NCBI RefSeq assembly: GCF_900455735.1
Contig: NZ_UAUI01000002.1
Coordinates: 124,001-188,000, forward strand
Direction of reading: 5' to 3'
Length of the DNA stretch: 64,000 bases
Origin: Rhodococcus wratislaviensis
GTDB taxonomy: Bacteria; Actinomycetota; Actinomycetes; Mycobacteriales; Mycobacteriaceae
Part shown: positions 8,728-17,840 of the stretch, in pieces
How positions within the stretch are numbered: the stretch's first letter is position 1
Layout of the letters: every line of letters starts with the position of its first letter
The notes under the pieces: generated by a model
What the model was told of the DNA's origin: nothing
The model's input: only the letters and a program-made list of their open reading frames with translations
The model's database searches: none
Made by a program: the position numbers and the translations under genes

Positions 8728-9336
8728 TCAGGGCTGTATGTCGGGCGGGGCCGCGAACGAGCCCGATGCCCCGAGGATGGCGTAGACCGCGGCGCGGACA
8801 CGATCGGCGACAGCCCCGGTGGAGATGGCATCGAACTTGCCGTCGAGGTGCAAGAACGCCAGGCCATGCACCAGCGCCCACACCGCATCTGCCATCGCGT
8901 CCGGGTCGGCAGTAGGAAATGTTTGCTGCACAATAGATTTGACGTACTCGTGAATCGCCGTTGTCGCAGCTACCCGTTCGGGGTTGGTCGGGTCGCACGG
9001 TTCGGCAAACATGACACGGAACAGTCCGGGGCGGGCGAGTGCGAACTGGACGTAGGCGATGGCGATCGCGGCGAGATCGTCGGCGGTGGTCGGAGCCGGA
9101 TGGGCTGCGGCCAGTCGGCCGGCCAGGTCTTGGTAGCCCACCGCGGCGACAGCGGACAGCAGCGCATCGCGGTCGGAGAAATGCCGGTACGGCGCGGCAG
9201 TGGACACACCGGCGCGTCGAGCGGCGGCACGGAGCGAAAGCTCGGCGGCTCCGTCTTCTTCGAGGAGTTCCACGGCCGCGCGCACCAGCGCGTTGTGCAG
9301 ATCGCCGTGGTGATACGGCTGGGTCGTCGTTGCCAT
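8728..9336 (-). CDS. TetR family transcriptional regulator
   Basis: 202 residues. The N-terminal helix-turn-helix is clear: HNALVRAAVELLEEDGAAEL, LRAAARRAGVSTAAPYRHFS and DRDALLSAVAAVGYQDL (about residues 12-65). The C-terminal ligand domain has YVQFALARPGLFRVMF and WALVHGLAFLHLDG, resembling the WHG-type TetR C-terminal domain. It is divergent from the Old Yellow Enzyme gene. Because the same TGCTTACAT element occurs in that intergenic region and before the opposite operon 9 kb away, this protein is the likely regulator (probably repressor) of the whole island. Confidence 0.85.
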   Translation of the reverse strand: MATTTQPYHHGDLHNALVRAAVELLEEDGAAELSLRAAARRAGVSTAAPYRHFSDRDALLSAVAAVGYQDLAGRLAAAHPAPTTADDLAAIAIAYVQFALARPGLFRVMFAEPCDPTNPERVAATTAIHEYVKSIVQQTFPTADPDAMADAVWALVHGLAFLHLDGKFDAISTGAVADRVRAAVYAILGASGSFAAPPDIQP

Positions 9337-9355
9337 GGTCCTAATCTAGCAAGTG

Positions 9356-9389
9356 TTGACAATGCTTACATATCCTCTTAATGTTAGCG
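9356..9389 (+). promoter_or_regulatory. Promoter with TetR-type operator before the Old Yellow Enzyme gene
   Basis: TTGACA (9356-9361), 17 bases, TAATGT (9379-9384) is a near-consensus vegetative promoter. Embedded are TGCTTACAT (9363-9371) and the imperfect inverted copy ATGTTAGCG (9381-9389), one within the spacer and one over the -10 box, as expected for a repressor site. TTGACAATGCTTACAT recurs exactly, reverse-complemented, at 18812-18827. Confidence 0.7.
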
Positions 9390-9442
9390 CCGCACACATG
9401 ATGTGATCATCGTAAACATTGCTCTCGAAAGAAGGTCTGTAG

Positions 9443-10735
9443 ATGTCGAGTGGTTCGGTCTCGGACGGGTTGTTCTCACCGCTTCAACTACGATCCGGTC
9501 AGACATTGCGCAACAGGATTGCGAAAGCGGCCATGGAAGAGGGCATGGCCGGCAAGGCGCAGCTGCCCGACAAAAAGCTGATCGAGCTGTACCGACGGTG
9601 GGGCGCCGGCGGTGCCGGCCTGCTGATCACGGGAAACGTGATGGTGCACGCCGAAGCGCTGACCGGTCCCGGGGGCATCGTCCTCGATGCTGCCGCACCG
9701 CTGGCACCGTTCGCGGCGTGGGCGCAGGCCGGTAAAGCCGCCGGCGCGGCGATGTGGATGCAGATCAGCCACCCCGGTCGACAGATTCAGTCGAACATGC
9801 CCGGCGTGGTGTGGGGGCCCTCGGATATCGCGGTCGAGCTCGGCCGTCACTCCAAGCGGTTCGGTCGGCCGGTCGCGATGACCTCCAACCAGATCGAGGC
9901 GACCATCGCCCGGTTCGTCACCACCGCCCGACGCGCCGAGTCGGCCGGATTCGACGGGGTCGAGGTCCACGCCGCGCACGGCTACCTGCTCTCCCAATTC
10001 CTTTCCCCGCTGGTCAACAACCGCACCGACGAGTGGGGCGGTTCACTCGAGAACCGTGCCCGGCTACTGCTCGAGGTCGTGCGGGGAATCCGTGCGGTGG
10101 TGGCGCCGAAGTTCGCCGTCTCGGTGAAACTGAACTCGGCGGATTTCCAGCGGGGTGGCTTCGACGCCGACGACGCGCATGCGGTGATCGGCATGCTCGC
10201 GTCGGCGGGTGTCGACCTGGTCGAGGTATCCGGAGGCAGTTACGAAAGCCCAGCCATGTCCGGGCGCCCGGCCGATGGCCGCACCGCGGCCCGCGAGGCG
10301 TACTTCCTCGATCTGGCCGCGCAGCTGGCCGAGACCAGCACACTGCCGCTGATGCTCACCGGCGGGATCTCGCGCCGGGAGACCGCCGAACGCGTGTTGG
10401 CCAACAACGTCGAGCTGATCGGCATGGCAACCGCGTTGGCGGTCACTCCGGATCTCCCCGACCGTTGGCGCGAGGGACTGGAGGCGGACAAGGGGATGAA
10501 ACCGGTGACCTGGTCGGACAAGGCGCTCGCCTCTGCCATCGAAATGGCCATGGTGCGCTACCAGATGCGCCGGATGTCGGCCGGTAAGAACCCGGCACTC
10601 GGTGTGCACCCGGCCCTGGCAATGGTCGCCGACCAGCGCGTACAGCGGCGGGCACTGCGTCGTTACTCACGATGGCTCACCTCCACAATGCGTGAACGGA
10701 CCGCGACGCCGGTTCCGAGCGCGGCAGCGCGCTGA
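9443..10735 (+). CDS. Old Yellow Enzyme family NADH:flavin oxidoreductase
   Basis: 430 residues; a FMN-binding TIM barrel. Family landmarks: GLFSPLQLRSGQTLRNRIAK at the N-terminus, MQISHPGRQ, the HAAHGYLLSQFLSP motif (catalytic His pair region) and NNRTDEWGGSLENRARLLLE. ATG 9443 follows AAGAAGG. OYE enzymes reduce the C=C bond of alpha,beta-unsaturated ketones with NAD(P)H. Lying directly before a Baeyer-Villiger monooxygenase and an alpha/beta hydrolase gene, it would convert an enone to the saturated ketone for ring or chain cleavage. First gene of the rightward operon under the TetR-type promoter. Confidence 0.88.
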   Translation: MSSGSVSDGLFSPLQLRSGQTLRNRIAKAAMEEGMAGKAQLPDKKLIELYRRWGAGGAGLLITGNVMVHAEALTGPGGIVLDAAAPLAPFAAWAQAGKAAGAAMWMQISHPGRQIQSNMPGVVWGPSDIAVELGRHSKRFGRPVAMTSNQIEATIARFVTTARRAESAGFDGVEVHAAHGYLLSQFLSPLVNNRTDEWGGSLENRARLLLEVVRGIRAVVAPKFAVSVKLNSADFQRGGFDADDAHAVIGMLASAGVDLVEVSGGSYESPAMSGRPADGRTAAREAYFLDLAAQLAETSTLPLMLTGGISRRETAERVLANNVELIGMATALAVTPDLPDRWREGLEADKGMKPVTWSDKALASAIEMAMVRYQMRRMSAGKNPALGVHPALAMVADQRVQRRALRRYSRWLTSTMRERTATPVPSAAAR

Positions 10736-10888
10736 ACCCGTGATCGGGTTCAACTCAACCTCCCCGATCGGTGGCCACGCCCACCACGTCGATCTCGACA
10801 CGACGCCTCGCCACCATCCCATCGCATTCCCCACCGACCCTGTCGATCTCGGACGAGGGTGCCTCGCCGACAACACCTCGGAGAATTG

Positions 10889-12424
10889 ATGTCCACGACC
10901 ACCACGCAGCCCCACGAACTCACGGAACCGGGCAGCGCCACCACCGTCCACAACCATGTCGCGATCATCGGCACCGGCTTCGGTGGCATCGCGACCGCGG
11001 TGCGGTTGCGCCAGGCGGGGTTTTCCGACTTCGTGATGCTCGAACGCGCCGGCGAGGTCGGGGGCGTCTGGCGCGACAACGACTATCCCGGCGCCGCAGT
11101 CGACGTCCAGAGCAACCTCTATTCGTTCTCCTTCGCCCCGAACCCACACTGGCACAACACCTACGCCAAACAGCCAGAGCTGTTCGCCTACCTCAAAGAC
11201 GTCGCCGACACCCAGGATCTACGCACACGACTGGTACTCGACTGCGCGGTCGAGCGATTGGAATGGGACCCGGCCGCGCAACTGTGGCGGCTCGAAACCG
11301 TACGCGGACCGCGCACCGCCACCCACGTCGTGCTGGCGACCGGCGCTCTCGCCGATCCGCTGATCCCGGCGATCCCAGGACTCGATCAGTTCGACGGGGT
11401 CAGCTTCCACTCGGCACGCTGGCACCACCATTACGATCTCGCCGGAAAGCGGGTCGCGGTGATCGGCACCGGCCCCTCGGCGGTCCAGTTCGTCCCGGCC
11501 ATCCAGCCCGATGTGGCGCACCTGACCGTCTTCCAGCGCACCCCGGCGTGGGTGGTGCCCCGCCACGACCGGCCGGTCGACTCCGTGAGCCGGGCCCTGT
11601 ATCGCAGGTTCCCGATGTTTCAGCGGCTCGAGCGGCTGAGTTTGTATCTGCGGCGGGAGTGGCAGGTGGTCGCCTTCCGCAATCCGGCACTGATGACGCT
11701 GCCTCAGCGCGGTGCCCGCCGACACCTCGAGGCGCAGGTCGGCGATCCGCGGTTGCGGGCGAAGCTGGTGCCCGATTTCCGCTTCGGCTGCAAGCGAGTC
11801 CTGATCTCCGATGAGTATCTGCGGTCGCTGGACCAGCACAACGTCACCCTGACCACCGACGGAATCCGGGAGATCACGGCCACCGGCCTGATCGACAACA
11901 CCGGTACCCACCACCGGGCCGATGCCATCATCTTCGGCACCGGGTTCCGGACCTCACGGCTACCGCTGACCGACCGCACCTACGGGCGCGACGGACGCAG
12001 CCTGGCCGAGGTGTGGGGCACCAGCCCGACCGCGTACCTGGGGACCTCCGTCACAGGATTCCCCAACCTCTACCTCATGCACGGGCCGAACATCGGCCTG
12101 GGGCACACCTCGGTGATCCATATGTTCGAATCCCAGGCCAACTACATCGCAGGTGCCCTCGGCTACGCCCGCGACCACGACCTGGCCGCCGTCGAACCGA
12201 CCCCGGTGGCGCAGCAGGCCTTCACCGATGACGTCGAGCGCCTCGGCGAGGGCACCGTATGGACTACCGGCGGGTGCACCAGCTGGTATCTGAACGCAGA
12301 TGGCCGTAACACCAACATCTGGCCCGGGTCGACCCTCGACTTCCGCCGCCGCACCCAGAAGTTCGACCCGACCCAGCACCTGCTGCACCGTCGGACCCCT
12401 GCCCGCGAGGCAGCCGCCTCATGA
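10889..12424 (+). CDS. Type I Baeyer-Villiger flavin monooxygenase
   Basis: 511 residues. Two Rossmann dinucleotide motifs are visible, VAIIGTGFGGIATAVRL (FAD, about residue 25) and VAVIGTGPSAVQFVP (NADPH, about residue 190). Between them FDGVSFHSARW fits the Baeyer-Villiger fingerprint FxGxxxHxxxW, and DNDYPGAAVDVQSNLYSFSF is typical of the family. It inserts oxygen next to a ketone carbonyl giving an ester or lactone. ATG 10889 follows GGAGAATT. Its stop overlaps the start of the following hydrolase gene by 4 bases, matching the expected ketone, then ester, then acid plus alcohol order. The natural ketone is unknown. Confidence 0.9.
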   Translation: MSTTTTQPHELTEPGSATTVHNHVAIIGTGFGGIATAVRLRQAGFSDFVMLERAGEVGGVWRDNDYPGAAVDVQSNLYSFSFAPNPHWHNTYAKQPELFAYLKDVADTQDLRTRLVLDCAVERLEWDPAAQLWRLETVRGPRTATHVVLATGALADPLIPAIPGLDQFDGVSFHSARWHHHYDLAGKRVAVIGTGPSAVQFVPAIQPDVAHLTVFQRTPAWVVPRHDRPVDSVSRALYRRFPMFQRLERLSLYLRREWQVVAFRNPALMTLPQRGARRHLEAQVGDPRLRAKLVPDFRFGCKRVLISDEYLRSLDQHNVTLTTDGIREITATGLIDNTGTHHRADAIIFGTGFRTSRLPLTDRTYGRDGRSLAEVWGTSPTAYLGTSVTGFPNLYLMHGPNIGLGHTSVIHMFESQANYIAGALGYARDHDLAAVEPTPVAQQAFTDDVERLGEGTVWTTGGCTSWYLNADGRNTNIWPGSTLDFRRRTQKFDPTQHLLHRRTPAREAAAS

Positions 12425-13284
12425 ACGCCGGCGCACTGATCGCCGGAACCGCCGGCGCCCCGACTGTCATGCTGATCCACGGTCTGGCAAGCTCCTACCG
12501 GGTCTGGGACCGGGTCGTGCCGAAGATCGAGCAGGGAGCCGACATCGTTGCAGCGCAGCTGGAATCGGAGCACTCGATCGAACGTGACGCCGACGACGCG
12601 GCGGCGCTGCTCCGATCCCCAGCGGTGATCGTCGGGCACTCCCGCGGCGGATTGGTCGCCACCGCGCTCGCCGAACGCCACCCCGAACTCGTCTCGGCGC
12701 TGCTGCTGTTGTGTCCGCCCTGGTCGCTGGCCAGCAGGCTGAGCGCGCGCACACCCATCGAACGGGTCCTCGCACTGCCCGGCGTGGGTGAGCTGATCTG
12801 GGCAATGGCCTCCCCGGAGCGGCAACGTGCCGCTCAGCAGAGCGCGTTCGGCCCAAGTGTCAGCGTGCCCGATCAATTCGTCGACGATCTACGGGCCCGA
12901 GGTCGGCGCAACTTCGTCCGCAGTACGCAGGCCATCGACACCTACCTCGGTGCCCGCACCCTCGCCGACCGGTTGACCAGCCTGCCGGTCCCCACCGAGC
13001 TTGTCGTCGGCGGACTCGATGCGCGGGTGGCCTCGCCCGCAAGGGAATTCGCCTCAGTGCGTCATGCCACCGTGCGGGTGCTCCCCCGGGTGGGGCACAC
13101 CCCGCCGTGGGAAGCCCCGGACATGGTCGCGGAAGCGATCGGCCGAACCCTGCGATCCACCACCAGTGCCACCTCCTCTTGCAACGCCGCGTCCTTCGGT
13201 CGCGACAACACCCGGCTGCCAGGCCCGCAGCCCCTGACCCGCCCGTACCCGACCACAAATGGAATGGACCATGAGGACCTCTGA
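12421..13284 (+). CDS. Alpha/beta hydrolase (putative ester or lactone hydrolase)
   Basis: 287 residues. LIHGLASSYRVWD forms the oxyanion-hole region, VIVGHSRGGLVAT holds the nucleophilic serine, LVVGGLDARV the acid region and RVGHTPPWEAPD the catalytic histidine. The last 40 residues (from about TSATSSCNAASF) are low-complexity and look like read-through beyond the fold. ATGA overlap with the monooxygenase gene implies coupling. It probably cleaves the ester or lactone made by that enzyme. Confidence 0.83.
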   Translation: MNAGALIAGTAGAPTVMLIHGLASSYRVWDRVVPKIEQGADIVAAQLESEHSIERDADDAAALLRSPAVIVGHSRGGLVATALAERHPELVSALLLLCPPWSLASRLSARTPIERVLALPGVGELIWAMASPERQRAAQQSAFGPSVSVPDQFVDDLRARGRRNFVRSTQAIDTYLGARTLADRLTSLPVPTELVVGGLDARVASPAREFASVRHATVRVLPRVGHTPPWEAPDMVAEAIGRTLRSTTSATSSCNAASFGRDNTRLPGPQPLTRPYPTTNGMDHEDL

Positions 13285-13318
13285 CCGAACATCCCACCGC
13301 CCAGCCGACGCCCGTTAG

Positions 13319-13902
13319 GCCCTCGCCGGCCGGAGCCTCGCCAAGCTCGAAGCGGTGAATGAGCGACTCGCCCATCTCAATCCTGCAGCCATCAGCCCGG
13401 AGCTCCTCGTTGCCGACACCTCCGAGCCGGACTCGCTTCGCGCCGTGGCCGGGTCCGCGCAGGTCGTGGCCACGACGGTCGGCCCGCACCTGGAGCACGA
13501 CGAGCCGCTGGTCGCGGCGTTCGCTGCCGCGGGCACCGACTACGTCGACTTCACCGGGGAGCCGGAATTCATCGATCGAATGTACCTGGCCCACCACGCC
13601 ACCGCGGTCGAGTCCGGCGCCCGCCTGGTCCACGCATGCGGGTTCGACTTCACCCGCACGACCTCGGCGCCTTCTTCACCGTCAAGCAACTGCCCCACGG
13701 GGTTCCGCTGACTATCCGCGGTGTCGTGCGCAGTAACGCGGTGATCTCGGGCGGGACCCTGAACTCCGGGCTGGGGCAGATGGCGCGCCTCCGTCAGATG
13801 CGGCAGGCCGGCGCCGAACGCAAACAAGCCGAGCCGCGGTCCGATGGCCGGCGAGCACGCGTCCGGGCACGTGCTCCGCACCGTGACGCCGACCACCGGT
13901 AA
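13319..13902 (+). pseudogene. Truncated, frameshifted trans-acting enoyl reductase / saccharopine dehydrogenase-like relic
   Basis: One frame gives ALAGRSLAKLEAVNERL, VVATTVGPHLEHDEPLVAAF and DYVDFTGEPEFIDRMY up to HACGFDF; the +1 frame then continues with PHDLGAFFTVKQLP, GVVRSNAVISGGTLNSGLGQ and QMARLRQMRQAGAERKQAEP. Intact members read GFDSIPHDLG across this point, so one base was lost near 13651. The nucleotide-binding N-terminus is absent (an in-frame stop at 13316 precedes the homology) and the C-terminus is lost. Full-length relatives are about 400 residues and act in mycobacterial-type lipid synthesis. It lies between convergent operons of the island. Confidence 0.75.
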
Positions 13903-13906
13903 CCCG

Positions 13907-14860
13907 TCAGTGCAGGGCGGTTCGGAGGGTGTCCTGCGCCAGCTTGATGGCGACGGACGCACCCTGGGTCGAGCGAAGCGCGTTGAGCATCATGAAGTCG
14001 TGGATGACGCCACCGACACGAACGTGGGTGACGGGGACCTCGGCCTCGCGGAGCTTGGCGGCGTAGGCCTCGCCTTCGTCGCGAAGCACGTCGGCCTCGG
14101 CGGTGATCACCAGGGCTGGGGGCAGTCCGCGCAGTTGGTCGACGGTCGCGCGCAGCGGAGAGGCGTAGATTTCGGCACGCTGGGACTCGTTGCTGGTGTA
14201 CTGGTCCCAGAACCACTGCATGCCTTCGCGAGCGAGGAAGTAGTGCTCGGCGAACTGGTGGTACGAGGGGGTGTCGAATGCACCGTTGGTCACCGGGTAC
14301 AGCAGCACCTGCTGCGTGATGTGCACGTCGCCGCGTTCCTTGGCCATCAGAGTCAGGACGGCGCTCATATTGCCGCCGACCGAGTCGCCGGCGACCGCGA
14401 ACCGGGTGGCATCGAGTCCCTTCTCGGCGCCGTGTGCGAATACCCACTGGGCGGCGGCGTAGTTCTGCTCGATCGCCGTCGGGTACTTCGCTTCCGGGGA
14501 CAGGTCGTAGTCGGGGAAGACCACCGCGGCGTCGGCGCCGACGGCGAGCTCGCGGACCAGTCGGTCGTGGGTGTGCGCGTTGCCGAACACCCAACCGGCC
14601 CCGTGGATGAAGAACAGGACCGGAAGGGTGCCGGTGGCACCTGCCGGTTTCACGATGCGCACCTTCACCGATCCGGTCGGACCGCCCTCGACGGTGATCC
14701 ACTCTTCGTCGATCGCCGGTTTGTCGATCTCCCCGGACTGGACCTCGTCGACCGTTGTGCGCCCCTCGTCCGGTGGAAGCTGGAACAGGAACGGGGGCGC
14801 ATCGGTCGCCTTCGCGAATTCGGCGGCCTCGGGCTCGAGGACGGGCTTGATGTCGGTCAT
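13907..14860 (-). CDS. Hormone-sensitive-lipase family alpha/beta hydrolase
   Basis: 317 residues. FFIHGAGWVFGNAHTHDRL is the HGGG-like oxyanion motif of the HSL family, VFPDYDLSPEAKYPTAIEQ is characteristic, and VAGDSVGGNMSAVL is the GDSxGG nucleophile elbow; ITAEADVLRDEGEAYA and the GVIHDFMML histidine complete the triad. Such enzymes hydrolyse short or medium esters. It is last of the leftward genes in the island and may act on the same ester as the rightward alpha/beta hydrolase, or on a downstream intermediate. Confidence 0.88.
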   Translation of the reverse strand: MTDIKPVLEPEAAEFAKATDAPPFLFQLPPDEGRTTVDEVQSGEIDKPAIDEEWITVEGGPTGSVKVRIVKPAGATGTLPVLFFIHGAGWVFGNAHTHDRLVRELAVGADAAVVFPDYDLSPEAKYPTAIEQNYAAAQWVFAHGAEKGLDATRFAVAGDSVGGNMSAVLTLMAKERGDVHITQQVLLYPVTNGAFDTPSYHQFAEHYFLAREGMQWFWDQYTSNESQRAEIYASPLRATVDQLRGLPPALVITAEADVLRDEGEAYAAKLREAEVPVTHVRVGGVIHDFMMLNALRSTQGASVAIKLAQDTLRTALH

Positions 14861-15071
14861 GTCACTCTCCTGTCGCGGGTTCCGGCCCTGCGGTGCGGCA
14901 TGCCGGTATGCGAATCACCGTGGGGTACGGCCCCATCGTCGGTGTTACCTGTTTTCGGCGTCGACCAGAATTCTGGGCAAGCCGGGATGGTTCCTGCTCC
15001 TTTCGTCGAGCGAATCACGGTGTCGTCGGTGGCCGGTGAATCTGCCGTGGGCGGCACCGGTTCGTCGGGAA

Positions 15072-16073
15072 TCAGGATTCGGTGGGAAGCAGTAGCACCT
15101 TGCCGACCGAGTCCTTCGAATCCAGCATCGCTTGTCCTCGTTCGGCGTCGGCCAGTGGCAGCTTGGCCGAGATGACCGGCCGCACGACCCCCTGTGTGAC
15201 CAGTGGCCACTCATTCTCGGCCACCGCCGCGACGATCTCGGCCTTGGACCCGGGACCGGTCAGGGGCCGGTTCCGGACGTTGAGGCCGATCACCCGGGCG
15301 CGCTTGCCGATGAGTGCTCCGACGTTCAGTTCTCCGGTGAAGCCGCCCTGCATTCCGATGATCACCAGCCGTCCGCCGATCGCGAGCGCGTCGACGTTGC
15401 CGGGCACGTACTCGCCGCCCATGATGTCGAGGATGACGTCGACCTGTCCGGCGAGCTCGGTGGCGAAGTTCTGCTCGCGGTAGTTGATCACGATATCGGC
15501 TCCGAGCTCGCGGCAGCGCTGCGCTTTGGCCTCCGAACCGACGGTCACCGCCACCGTGGCGCCGAGTGCCTTGCCGACTTGGATGGCATGGGTGCCGATG
15601 CCGCTGCCGCCGCCGTGCACCAGCAATGTTTCCCCGGCCTTCAGGCCGGCGTCCATGACGATGGTCGACCACACGGTGCTCGCCACCTCGGGCAGCGCGG
15701 CCGCGTCGACGAGCGAGAGCCCGTCCGGGATCGGCAACAGCTGGGCCGCCGGGACGACGACGTACTCGGCGTATGCTCCGCCCGCGATGAGAGCGCAGAC
15801 CTCATCGCCCGGGCGGAAGCCGTCGACTCCCGCGCCGACCGCGACGACGGTGCCGGAGGCCTCCATGCCCATGATGTCGGTGATTCCGGGCGGTGGCGGG
15901 TAGAGGCCCTGACGCTGCATCAGGTCGGCGCGGTTGATGCCGGCCGCGGCGACCCGGAGCAGGACCTCGCCGGCGGCGGGGGTGGGCGTGGAGACCTGCG
16001 CGATGTTCATGGTCTTGTCATCGTCGACGACGATGGCCCGCATGGTGGCGGGAACTGTCTCGGGGGTGGTCAT
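15072..16073 (-). CDS. Quinone oxidoreductase-like NAD(P)H dehydrogenase (medium-chain dehydrogenase/reductase)
   Basis: 333 residues without the catalytic zinc ligands. N-terminal GroES-like part: AAGINRADLMQRQGLYPPPP and MGMEASGTVVAVGAGVDGFR; cofactor domain: ETLLVHGGGSGIGTHAIQVG, an NADPH-type glycine motif. It resembles the QOR/PIG3 subgroup (NAD(P)H quinone oxidoreductase). In the island it could reduce an enone or quinone or serve as alcohol dehydrogenase-like redox partner. About 120 bases separate it from the aldehyde dehydrogenase gene upstream on the same strand. Confidence 0.85.
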   Translation of the reverse strand: MTTPETVPATMRAIVVDDDKTMNIAQVSTPTPAAGEVLLRVAAAGINRADLMQRQGLYPPPPGITDIMGMEASGTVVAVGAGVDGFRPGDEVCALIAGGAYAEYVVVPAAQLLPIPDGLSLVDAAALPEVASTVWSTIVMDAGLKAGETLLVHGGGSGIGTHAIQVGKALGATVAVTVGSEAKAQRCRELGADIVINYREQNFATELAGQVDVILDIMGGEYVPGNVDALAIGGRLVIIGMQGGFTGELNVGALIGKRARVIGLNVRNRPLTGPGSKAEIVAAVAENEWPLVTQGVVRPVISAKLPLADAERGQAMLDSKDSVGKVLLLPTES

Positions 16074-16191
16074 TTCAGTGCCTTTCGTGCAATCGCGGCG
16101 GCAAAGCCTGGGAACCGGGCGTTGCGACTGCGATGTATCGTTGGGTCGTTCGGTGACCGGTGGATCTCGGTGTGCGGCAACGGGATATGCG

Positions 16192-17790
16192 TCAGCGGGC
16201 GCCGATCAGCTTCCAGACGCGCAGTACCGCGCTCAGCGCCGGCGCCCACGTGGTCCACGGGATGCGCGCGGGCGGGGTGAAGCCGAGGGCGCGCTGATGG
16301 GCGACGGTCTGCGGTTCGGTGTACTTGAGTATGCCGTCCTTGCCGTGCCGGCGTCCCACGCCCGAGTCACCCATTCCGCCCATCGGAGAGTCGATGCTGC
16401 CCCACGCCGCCGCGAACGCCTCGTTGACGTTGACGGTGCCGGCGTGCACCCGGGCGGCCACCGCACGTCCGTGAGCGCCGTTGCGGCTCCACACGCTGGC
16501 GTTCAGCCCGTACGAGGTGGCGTTCGCCTGCGCGATGCCCTCCTCGACATCGTCGAAGCCGTAGATCGAGACCACCGGACCGAAAGTTTCGTGCCCGTGG
16601 AGGGTCATCTCCGGGGTGACGTCGGTGAGGATGGTCGGCTCGTAGAACAGCGGACCGAGATCGGGGCGGGCGGTACCGCCTGCCAGCACGGTGGCGCCCT
16701 TGCCGACGGCGTCGGCAACGTGCGTGGTGACGGTGTCCAGCTGGGACTGACTGGTGAGGCTACCGACGTCGGTGCTGTAGTCGTAGGCCGCGCCGAGCTT
16801 CAGTTGCTTGGTCCGCTCCACGAACTTTGCCACGAACTCTTGCCGCACCGATTCGGCGACGTAGATCCGCTCGATCGACACGCACAGTTGCCCGGCCGAC
16901 GGGAACGCGGCGGCGACGGCACCGTCGGCGGCACGATCGAGATCGGCGTCGTCGAGCACCAGCATCGCGTTCTTGCCGCCCAGCTCCAACGAGGCTCCGA
17001 TCAAACGCTCGCCGGCGTCGCGGGCGATCTGGCGGCCGGTGGCGGTGGACCCGGTGAACATCACGTAGTCGGCGTTATCCATCAGCGGCTCCCCTATCGA
17101 GCTGCCGCGGCCGACCACCATCTGCCACACGTCGGCGGGCAGCCCCGCCTCGTACATCAGATCCATGGCCCACAGCGCGGTGAGCGCGGTCTGGGTGTCG
17201 GGCTTCTGTACCACCGCGTTACCGGCCATCAGGGCAGGAATCGCATCACCGGCGGCCATCGACAGGGGGTAGTTCCACGGTGAGATGATCGCGACCACGC
17301 CCTTGGGATGGTGCAGCTCGGTGGTATGGGTCAAGATCGGGATCGCTCCGCGCCGGCGCTGGGCGGCCAGCAGCTTTTCGGCGCTGCGCGCGTAGTACCG
17401 GGAGGTGATGGCGGTGTCGGTGATCTCCAGGAACGCGTCGCGACGGGTCTTTCCGTTCTCCGCCTGCATCAGGTCCAGGCCTTCGTTCTGGCGTCCGAGG
17501 ACCAGGTCGTGGAACCGCAGCAGCACCTTGCGGCGCTCACCGATCGGGGTGGCTGCCCATATGGCCTGGGCGCGACGAGCCCGGACGAAGGCTATTTCGA
17601 CGTCGCCCGGCGTGGAGACCGGGAAGTCGGCGAGTGGCCCGCCGGTGTAGGGGGCGGTGGTGGCGACGCGGGTGGCGTCAGCACCCGCGGCGACCTGACG
17701 GGTCAGACGATCCCGCAGCTGGGCAGTCAGCGAGGACGGGAGGCCGGCGGTCGTCGTAACTCTTTCGGGGGTGGCGTATTTGGTGGACAT
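16192..17790 (-). CDS. NAD(P)-dependent aldehyde (succinate-semialdehyde-type) dehydrogenase
   Basis: 532 residues. Key parts: GVVAIISPWNYPLSMAAGDA (cofactor pocket), FTGSTATGRQIA, SLELGGKNAML with the general base Glu269, and GQLCVSIERIYV with the nucleophile Cys303. It resembles the GabD2 type of succinate-semialdehyde dehydrogenase found in actinomycetes. It starts at ATG 17790; a much longer open frame reaching 18990 merely runs through the neighbouring gene. It probably oxidises the aldehyde formed from the alcohol released after ester cleavage. Confidence 0.88.
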   Translation of the reverse strand: MSTKYATPERVTTTAGLPSSLTAQLRDRLTRQVAAGADATRVATTAPYTGGPLADFPVSTPGDVEIAFVRARRAQAIWAATPIGERRKVLLRFHDLVLGRQNEGLDLMQAENGKTRRDAFLEITDTAITSRYYARSAEKLLAAQRRRGAIPILTHTTELHHPKGVVAIISPWNYPLSMAAGDAIPALMAGNAVVQKPDTQTALTALWAMDLMYEAGLPADVWQMVVGRGSSIGEPLMDNADYVMFTGSTATGRQIARDAGERLIGASLELGGKNAMLVLDDADLDRAADGAVAAAFPSAGQLCVSIERIYVAESVRQEFVAKFVERTKQLKLGAAYDYSTDVGSLTSQSQLDTVTTHVADAVGKGATVLAGGTARPDLGPLFYEPTILTDVTPEMTLHGHETFGPVVSIYGFDDVEEGIAQANATSYGLNASVWSRNGAHGRAVAARVHAGTVNVNEAFAAAWGSIDSPMGGMGDSGVGRRHGKDGILKYTEPQTVAHQRALGFTPPARIPWTTWAPALSAVLRVWKLIGAR

Positions 17791-17840
17791 GGTGGGACTC
17801 CGTTGAGGGTGTCGAATGTCGGAGCGGATGCGATGGCCGA

